Source of the DNA: Blattamonas nauphoetae
Taxonomy: Eukaryota > Preaxostyla > Oxymonadida
Assembly (NCBI GenBank): GCA_033064195.1
Contig: JARBJD010000067.1
Span: 124,001 to 188,000, forward strand
Length of the DNA stretch: 64,000 nucleotides
Reading direction: 5' to 3'
The notes under the pieces are model-generated. The model was not told where the DNA came from. It saw only the letters and a program-made list of their open reading frames with translations, and searched no databases. The first letter of the stretch is position 1, and each line of letters starts with the position of its first letter. A program made the translations under genes and the position numbers. Below are positions 56,682 to 64,000 of this stretch, piece after piece.

Positions 56682-58037
56682 GGGACTGACTATAGTTCAT
56701 CAGCAATACCAACTATAGTTCATCAGAGGCCCATAATTTCATTTTCACTGAAAGCAGCCACTTTCACCTCTTCACCTCATGTCCATCTCTGACATCGCCT
56801 TTCGGAGAGAAAGACGCGGAATCCATCTACACAAATCGTGAGTGTCCCTTTGAGCGAACTGTAATGTGGAACAGATCACGCCTGATTGCAGAATCTTTAT
56901 TGCGACTATCATCAATCCAGATGCGAGGGCTTCAAAACTGAGGGACAGAACTCCAGTGAGAATGACTTTTTGTCCTCACTTGGCTTCACAGTGCGGTGTC
57001 TTGAGGATATTGAAAGCGATACAGCGAATCGCAAGTCTCTGAAAGATCTCCGCTCTCTCTCGATGATTTTCTCCTCAGATGCACAACAACTCTATCAGTG
57101 ATGGATTCCTTGCCTTCTTGGACAGTCTCGTCTCGGATCAGAAAGGTGGGGACAATACTTCACACCACATATCAATTTGTTCCTATCTGGTCCACTGGGT
57201 ACGCTTATCATTTATGAAGGACTCTCGCCTCCAGTTTATGATGTCTCTTCGTTGGTTTGCAAACATCTTTAAGCAACAATCCTTCCAGAGGAAGTGACTT
57301 TCTGATTACACAGCCATTGTCCGGGTTTTTAACAGTTTTGCACTGTTCATGTGTCCTTTGCACGTTCATTATCCTTCTCTCGCAATTTCAATCCTCAAAA
57401 CCATAAGATGCATTCACTCGAATCATCTCCCACTCAATTCCGATCGTCGAAGAGCTATCTCAAACCTTTCTCTCCCTGAAGTTCATCCCCTGCACCGTTC
57501 TTGATCTTGTAACTCGATACATGAGAGATGTTGTCGTCTATCTTCTAAATCTCGATATTCTCGCCAATTCTGTCACCTCACATTTCAGACCATCCTTGTC
57601 CTATTGAGCACTTTCTGTAATTTACCTCCCTCCAACTATCCTTTATCGGTCTGATAGCTTCCGTTTCTCCGTTTTTCGCAACTATTTTCAATCACGATTG
57701 CTTGATCGCACGATCACATTCCAGATCTTTGATTTCGGCACTCTCGGAGCACACTATCCTTGTCCCACTCTCCAGGAAGGTTTTTCCTGCTGGACGGAGC
57801 TCATTTTAATGGTCTTCCCTCTCAAACTTCTCCTCATCCGATCCACATTAACTCTTTCGACCCATCAACAGAATAAGTCTTTCAAACAAATCATACACGG
57901 CTCAAAACAGTCTTCTTCTTCATTTTGGGTCATTATTTCCATTGTAAATCAATAGAAGTTGATATGTCTCACAGGTCTCTGATTAAGGGATGCTGATGAA
58001 CTATAGTTGAAACTGCTGATGAACTATAGACAGTCCC
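56682..58037. mobile_element. 1.36-kb MULE-like element with 9-bp target duplication
   Basis: Ends GGGACTGACTATAGTTCATC and complement (one mismatch), with a second internal copy of CTATAGTTCATCAG at each end. They are flanked by the 9-bp direct repeat GTATGTCAG at 56673-56681 and 58038-58046. No transposase. The interior has a 71-codon plus-strand frame at 56886-57101 of protein-like composition, possibly a captured gene piece. Confidence 0.85.
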
Positions 58038-58046
58038 GTATGTCAG

Positions 58047-59230
58047 GACCAACATGATAGGAGAGATTCATCTCAACCTCAGCTTGAGACGATGAGAGCA
58101 TTCGTCCAAGGTCGACACACCAAGAGATCTGAAATGGGGATAGTTGATTGTCGATTGCTTGTTTGTTCCCTGCCGAGTTCCTGAAAGCGACGAGAAATCG
58201 GAGGAAGGGTGCTGAGATGCTGGGGCAGACGGGTAGAAAGTGTCCCTTCCCTTTCTGCTGCAGCTTTCCTGTTCCTCTCCTTCCATCCACCTCCAAGGAT
58301 GCACCTGACAGAAGAAGATGCGTGTTCAGCGAGCGGATGCCTTTGCTTTGAGCGTGGTGGTGTTTCGTCTTTAAAACTCCGCCATCCAACGTCTTATACG
58401 GTGCAGACTCATTTCCACATCGGTGGTGATCTTCCTGGAACTCTCCCTCTTCCACTGTGATTGTGCCGTCAGTGCAGGGATGGAAGATATAGATGAGAGA
58501 GAAGGGTGTTGTGTCAACACTATCGGACGTCGACAAGGCGAGCGAAGACGATATGTCGATCACTTGTACTTGTCCATTTTTAGATTTTTGTGCTTCCAAA
58601 ACACATCCCAACCCAGTCAGACGAGTGATGGATGAGAATGAACTGTCTGCGATTGTGACTGGAGCAGAGGAGACGATGAGTGGATCCGACTCAAGAGAGA
58701 TGGACGAAAATAAACTGCTTGTGATAGTGACTGGAAGCAGAGGAGACAATGAGTGGGGTGGTTGCCAGTGTGAATCTCTCAGCAGCAACAGATGGGAGTT
58801 CCAATGTCCCACCAGTCGCAGAGATGAGAGAGAAGGCGAGTTCGGATGAGGCTGGAGCAACGAACGAACAGTCATCGAATTTGAGGAATGAGTCGACGTC
58901 ATCTTGAGGAGAATTCTCGATCTTTCATGCTCCAAGAAATTAAGTGTCTATGCCTTTCTGTCGCACACAACTGTCTTCGTTCCTTTTAACATCACATTCG
59001 AATCCACTTCGATGCTGTCGATGACTTTGATTGTGTTGAACGTGTTGGATGAGCCCACTCGAGTGATTCCGTGACGTCCAGCGGTGGAGCAGGAAAGATT
59101 GTGAAGCGAATGGCAATGGTGTCGATTCGAAGCATGTCGGTGAGGAGGGGATACGTGAAGAAGAGACACAGAGGAGCGTGGATGTGGAGGGTCTCGATGA
59201 CGACAAGAGACTTCGAGTCAGCCACACGCA
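58047..59230 (-). pseudogene. Decayed beta-helix-type surface protein gene
   Basis: A minus-strand frame (58935 to the MULE-like element) reads FSSITRLTGLGCVLEAQ, a DGTITVEEGEFQ segment and CGNESAPYKTLDGG, which I recognise from the repetitive right-handed beta-helix-type proteins of oxymonads. Upstream (59230-58940) a related stretch (GITRVGSSNTFNTIKVIDSI) continues in a different frame. There is no intact start or membrane anchor, so it is a relic. It lies within the 20-kb transposon, either as captured host DNA or as part of an older insertion. Confidence 0.5.
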
Positions 59231-59730
59231 TTCAAGCTTTAAATGAAGAAGTGGTTGATTTACTGGGGTCCGGGGCTGTGGGGAGTGGTCTGTTCACGAA
59301 GGAATGCTTGACGCGACTCGCTCTTTTTGTTTTTCGTCTCAAGCTGCGTGACGAGGAGTTTGTGAGAGTACTTGGAGCATGGGCAAGACTCAGATCGAAA
59401 TATTTGATACCTAAGATGAATTGATTCGTATGATTTTGTCAGTATTAAAATATGTGGGATGATTTCGTTCAACGATCGCTGTGATTTGGCCTTGCGAGAG
59501 ATGTCAGTTGTTCTGATGGTATTTCAGGATATCTCAAGAACAATACTGTTTGAACATGATAAATCACCATGGTGTGGGAGTCACTAAAATAGGATAAACG
59601 AGCAACTCCTTCGATAGTGTTGGGAGCGTTGTGCCTAAGTCATTGAAGAGAGAACAAGTGAATTCTGGGAAAACGTGGAGGTACGAGGCTTTATTGGAAG
59701 TTCTCTTGTCCCTGCCGATTCCTTGTGTCA
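59231..59730. other. Stretch without a supported gene
   Basis: 500 bp between the decayed surface-type sequence and the 32-bp satellite. Nothing recognisable. Confidence 0.4.
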
Positions 59731-60892
59731 TGTTCGCTCGTCACAGTCGACTTCATCAGTCTTGTTCGCTCTTCACAGTCGACTTCATCAGTCTTGTTCG
59801 CTCTTCACAGTCGACTTCGACTGTCTTGTTTGCTCTTCACAGTCGACTTCGTCTGTCTTGTTCGCTCTTCACAGTCGACTTCGTCTGTCTTGTTCGCTCT
59901 TCACAGTCGACTTCGTCTGTCTTGTTCGCTCTTCACAGTCGATTTCGACTGTCTTGTTCGCTCTTCACTGTCGACTTCGACTGTCTTGTTCGCTCTTCAC
60001 AGTCGACTTCGACTGTCTTGTTTGCTCTTCACAGTCGACTTCATCAGTCTTGTTCGCTCTTCACAGTCGACTTCGACTGTCTTGTTCGCTCTTCACAGTC
60101 GACTTCGACTGTCTTGTCCGCTCTTCACAGTCGACTTCGACTGTCTTGTCCGCTCTTCACAGTCGACTTCGACTGTCTTGTTCGCTCTTCACAGTCGACT
60201 TCGACTGTCTTGTCCGCTCTTCACAGTCGACTTCGACTGTCTTGTCCGCTCTTCACAGTCGACTTCGACTGTCTTGTTCGCTCTTCACAGTCGACTTCGA
60301 CTGTCTTGTCCGCTCTTCACAGTCGACTTCGACTGTCTTGTCCGCTCTTCACAGTCGACTTCGACTGTCTTGTTCGCTCTTCACAGTCGACTTCGACTGT
60401 CTTGTCCGCTCTTCACAGTCGACTTCGACTGTCTTGTCCGCTCTTCACAGTCGACTTCGACTGTCTTGTCCGCTCTTCACAGTCGACTTCGACTGTCTTG
60501 TTCGCTCTTCACAGTCGACTTCGACTGTCTTGTTCGCTCTTCACAGTCGACTTCATCAGTCTTGTTCGCTCTTCACAGTCGACTTCGACTGTCTTGTTCG
60601 CTCTTCACAGTCGACTTCGACTGTCTTGTCCGCTCTTCACAGTCGACTTCGACTGTCTTGTCCGCTCTTCACAGTCGACTTCGACTGTCTTGTCCGCTCT
60701 TCACAGTCGACTTCGACTGTCTTGTTCGCTCTTCACAGTCGACTTCGACTGTCTTGTCCGCTCTTCACAGTCGACTTCGACTGTCTTGTCCGCTCTTCAC
60801 AGTCGACTTCGACTGTCTTGTTCGCTCTTCACAGTCGACTTCATCTGTCTTGTTCGCTCTTCACAGTCGACTGCATCTGTTATCTTCGCTCG
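59731..60892. repeat. 32-bp minisatellite
   Basis: About 36 units of a 32-bp repeat (TTCACAGTCGACTTCGACTG plus TCTTGTTCGCTC), with small variants (TTGTCCGCTC; CTTCATCAG). The unit contains the inverted pair CAGTCGAC / GTCGACTT and has no stop in any forward frame. Because 32 is not a multiple of three, all three forward frames stay open for over 1.2 kb, each as a 32-residue repeat. Not considered a gene. It lies just downstream of the transposase stop on the opposite strand. Confidence 0.95.
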
Positions 60893-60898
60893 CCTCAA

Positions 60899-63267
60899 TC
60901 AACTCTTTCCTTCCATTTCGCTCCTTTGTGCCGACTTTTCATCCTTTCGCCATTCTCTTCCAACGCTTTTTTTCCGACTCACTTCGAGTTCACTCTCTTC
61001 GAAATCCTCAGTCAAGTTGATAAGCTTTGCTACTCTTAATTCCCGTCTCCGGTCACTTCTCAATTTGCGTTTGGAATCACAATCATCATACACAATTCTT
61101 GTCTGACCCCTTCCTGCAAGCATTGTCGATTGTCTTACACGGATGGCCAACGCACTCTCATGGTCTTGGTTCGACTGACAGCTAGTTGACTTCGATTTTT
61201 TGACAGGACAGATCTCCGAATAGACATGGGGCAGTTTTCCTTCAATGCTTTCAATTTCATGTGCAACACTTTCTGCAAATCCAGAGGACACTTGGGTTTT
61301 GACAGTTGAAATGGATGTGTCCTGGAGTCTTGTTTGTGATGTATCGTTTCGCTTCGACCACAGGCTGACTGTTTTGGGCTCGAACGAAGCTGATGTCTGT
61401 GACGTGTACAGAAGTCCATTGATGACTTCAAATTTGAGGCTTGCCTTGATTCCCTTAATGGTCAAATTGCACGGGTCGATAAATTCTTGTGCGCGGTCAT
61501 ACCTGGAATGATGAAAAGAATGAAAGAGCATACTCCAGGACATAGTGGTGTCTGAGATGTTCTGGTTTTTGTTCGTCGAGTCTTAGAGTGTTCAGACGGA
61601 AAAAGCTGAGTAAATCTGAGAACGAAGAGAGTCCCATTTTGGGGATGTTTTGTTTCAGCATCTGAGACAGCACCCCAAAGAGGCTGTCCACCTCATTTTT
61701 CCCGTGTGCAGTCTCAAAATAGTTCACCACCACAGTCAATTGTGTCCCTGCCTGTTCCAATCTTCGTCGTGGAAACAAAACGGTTAAAGCATGGATAGTC
61801 TCACTGCATTTGAAATTAGATCCGCCGTCTGCCCAAAATTGAACCGAGTTGATGTCTTTCGTAGACGGATGCCAGAATACTGTTCGAAGCGCGCATATCA
61901 CATCAAAGCTTTGCTTGTTATTATTTGCACTGAGAAAAGTAAAAAAAAGCTTGTTTCGTTTTCCATCCCCGTCGCAGAGATGTACAACCACACCAAACAC
62001 AATGACTGGATGTCGCTGGAAAAATGAATGATTCCGCTGCCTTCTTGAAAGAGGAAGAAATAGATTCTGCTTGTAGTCCGCAATGACGACAGCTTGTTTG
62101 TTTTGAAGTGACGCTTTGTGTTTGTTGTGTAGCCTTCGTTGTGTATGGTATTTGTGGACGTGATAGTTCCATTCTTCAAGTAGTTTTTCATCTTCTGCCA
62201 ACTGCTCGGGGGTTTTTTCTGTTCCTTTTCTGTCGTCAAATTGAATAGTTTCTGCCGTCTCACATAAATCGCACAAGTCAGTTCTGTTCCGAGGCTGGGA
62301 AAGTGTTGTGGTGTGATTGTAGAAGAAAGTTTTTGAGATCAATCCTGGAAATTGGAGGTTGAACTGCTTGAACAGAGAATACCGAGTCTCGAAAATTAGC
62401 CGATGAAATTCGAATAGTTGGAACTCACCGATGAGAGAGGTGTTCTCGTCGTCATCGGTGATCGAAAAGTTGAATGGGAAGGGAAACGAACGAAGTTTTT
62501 GTAGGATTGTCTGTCCTTCCAGAGAATCAACGAAAACCCATTTCCGTTGTGGTTGGGGCATAGTGTCTGAAGCCATGGTTCCATCACTTTCCTCTGGATC
62601 ATACTCTGAATCATCTGAAGTCATCCAAATGTGTTGGGATTTATGTTTTCGATTTGGAATAGTGTGATTTTGATTTGATTGAAATTGAGGAGTGACTTGT
62701 GATTGAATTGAATGAAATGAACTCGCTGCCTCTGATAGATAGTCAGATGTTGGTAGAGTGTCTCCAATTGACTCTGATAGGTCATGAAACGTGAAAGACG
62801 ATATACCTTCGATAAAACACAGATCATTCACATCATTTTCGGACAATAGTGAATTCATCGAAGATGATTCAAGTTTCACTAGAATACATGAGAAAAAGAA
62901 AGACAATACACTGCCGAGTTTGATTCAGAGATGAAGGCGTGGAATTTTCGTACAGAAAAGCATACAGAACCTTCATTCCAAATATCGTGGGCCTTTTTTG
63001 TGAGAAGCAATTTGTGGTGTTGTACGGTGTCGGATCAAAGTGAAGTGTCTTCGCGCGATGTTTGGCCCAATTGTATTGACCTCTGGACATAATCGATGGA
63101 CAGTACTGGTTTAAGCGATGATATGGAATGGCCGAGGCAATCGCAGCTCTGAGTCCAATGACATCGTTTGACGATAAGGTCTTTTGATACGTGAGGAGAT
63201 TTAAAAGAAGAGAATGTAGTTCGATGTTGCTCTCACAATCTGAATACTTGTAGACACACTGATCCAT
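60899..63267 (-). CDS. DDE-like transposase of the 20-kb transposon, three exons
   Basis: Exons 63267-62910, 62878-61534 and 61502-60899, joined by two 31-nt introns (62879-62909 GTATTG...TTCTAG and 61503-61533 GTATGC...TTCCAG). The phases fit and give 768 residues. Motifs in order: VIADYKQN (first acidic site), HPVIVFGVVVH, FWADGGSNFK (second acidic site) and FETAHGKNEVDSLFGVLSQM, a layout I know from DDE/RNase-H-fold transposases that carry DG..FKN and HGK...D motifs. A cysteine pair (CDLCE) lies before the catalytic core. The last exon is basic and rich in Ser and Lys. I cannot assign a superfamily. The gene is uninterrupted, so the enzyme may be active. The start could also lie upstream: the frame is open to 63309 and a small exon near 63410 is possible. 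Confidence 0.75.
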
Positions 63268-63449
63268 TTCGGTGACTTGAACTCGCAAACGAAAACAACG
63301 AGAAACCAAACTGGGATATTATGGGTTGATCAACTCAAAATCTGTTCTGTCGAAGAGATAAGGATTTGCCCCAACATAATGCTTAATTGAATTGAAATCC
63401 TTCATTTGATGAAAAAAAATGAGGGTGTATATTCTGTACAAAACTAGCT

Positions 63450-63705
63450 CATTTTTAGAACACTGCACGATAAAAGAGTTGAAAAGAACTCTGATAATGA
63501 AATGATTTCTGGAAGTGTTTCTCATAGCTGAAAATATTCGTCAATCACCATCAGAAATGAGTGAATTGAGAGATCTATCACACAAAATATCGAAAATTTG
63601 AACAGAAACATGACTTACCAATGTTTAAGACATTCACGAAAAATCCAGTAAGGTTAACTTAACAGATATTGAAAAAACCTGAGGGGACGTAATTAATGCA
63701 CCCCC
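63450..63705. repeat. Right sub-terminal region of the 20-kb transposon
   Basis: The 256 bp that are also kept in the deletion derivative (11646-11901). They end in the inverted terminal sequence and probably contain the transposase promoter as well as binding sites needed in cis. Confidence 0.7.
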
Positions 63706-63709
63706 TATA

Positions 63710-64000
63710 GTTGATGGCTGTTCAAAGTGTCCAAAATGAAAATTGTTCTCTCATTCCATGTGGTGTGCACTTCTGACTTTCCAAGCAAGTCAAAAGGGGT
63801 TGGGATGGAGAGGATTGAGATGAGTGAAAGAAGAGTGTGCGAAATGAAAGTTACCGTTGAATAAAGAAAATGCCCACGATGAACCTTTCAGTGAACGAGC
63901 AATCAGGTGGACGGGCGGTGGTGTGAGATTGGAGAGTCTTCAGAATCGTTGGTAGTTGCTTATGTGTGACGTGAGCAAACAACACCAGCAACATCTTCAT
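63710..64000 (-). pseudogene. 5' part of the host gene split by the 20-kb transposon (runs off the window)
   Basis: From the window edge, the minus strand reads KMLLVLFAHVTHKQLPTILK and onward to FTERFIV, followed by a likely intron and an open stretch (SEVHTTWNERTIFILDTLN) up to the transposon end. The remainder of the gene lies at 43533-43299. Start and product are unknown because the gene continues beyond the window. Confidence 0.5.

Larger units (their letters stand above)
43538..63705. mobile_element. 20.2-kb DNA transposon with TATA flanks, apparently autonomous, heavily nested
   Basis: Inverted ends GGGGGTGCATTAATTACGTC and complement, each flanked by TATA (43534-43537, 63706-63709). 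Sub-terminal regions of 757 bp (left) and 256 bp (right) are confirmed as part of the element because the deleted derivative at 10894-11901 keeps exactly these. Near the right end a minus-strand transposase-like gene (63267-60899) is intact. Between 44295 and 60898 the interior is filled by a 27-bp satellite, two copies of DIRS-like element 3, decayed coding sequence with a MULE-like element, and a 32-bp satellite. A target duplication of TA or TATA and the ends do not let me assign a superfamily with confidence. Confidence 0.85.

Noticed and set aside
56886-57101. Caspase-like fragment in the MULE-like element
   Set aside because: The resemblance rests on a single LGFTV...ED stretch. No catalytic His or Cys block can be pointed out, so it is only mentioned as a guess.
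59731-60892. CRISPR array (32-bp repeats)
   Set aside because: Units follow each other directly without unique spacers, no cas genes are present, and the setting is eukaryotic with introns.
59631-61106. Three overlapping plus-strand frames of 430-490 codons over the 32-bp array
   Set aside because: All three frames are open because the unit lacks stops in every forward frame. The encoded repeats are permutations of each other and not independent proteins.

Overview
The window looks like nuclear DNA of an anaerobic protist, most likely an oxymonad (Preaxostyla, Blattamonas-like). Genes are cut by many tiny GT-AG introns (31-60 nt, often starting GTTTGT or GTGTGT). The standard code fits, with TAA, TAG and TGA all used as stops. 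The protein families (Nek-like kinases, kinase/coiled-coil/SPRY-like proteins, HEAT-like proteins, repetitive surface-protein domains) are ones I associate with oxymonads. The taxonomic call is from recognition, not from a search.

Layout. 1-7.07 kb: a large unrecognised repeat-type gene on the minus strand (5400-1780), decayed pieces of paralogues (1-1752) and a compact Nek-like kinase (6796-5723). 7.07-32.5 kb: a long inverted duplication with its axis near 24.75 kb. Each arm holds the same divergent gene pair: a kinase / coiled-coil / four-SPRY-like-repeat protein, and a pseudokinase fused to ubiquitin-like domains that ends in a ubiquitin moiety (-LRLRGG then stop). The right arm (24856-32490) looks intact. 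The left arm is broken by two large insertions (7699-13781 and 15641-20182). The arms act as empty-site and filled-site controls for each other, so insertion boundaries can be read to the base.

32.6-43.3 kb: a 973-codon multi-membrane-span gene, a SPRY-like pseudogene hit by a short inverted-repeat element, a stretch of decayed coiled-coil coding sequence, and a multi-exon HEAT-like gene (43222-41013, minus). 43.5-63.7 kb: one 20.2-kb transposon with long inverted ends flanked by TATA, inserted into a host gene. It carries a three-exon DDE-like transposase gene near its right end. It is swollen by a 27-bp minisatellite, a 32-bp minisatellite, two tandem copies of a 4.4-kb nested element and a 1.36-kb MULE-like element. 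A 1,008-bp internal-deletion derivative of the 20-kb element lies at 10894-11901.

The most interesting structural result is that three unrelated-sequence insertions (7699-13781, 15641-20182, 45830-50224 with its copy 50549-54941) share one unusual architecture: inverted ends, an internal head-to-head junction complementary to both outer ends 320-460 bp from one end, no target duplication, and a conserved GTT-loop hairpin in the short segment. This is the layout of DIRS-like tyrosine-recombinase elements. They are treated here as broken fossils. No tRNA, rRNA or CRISPR was found.
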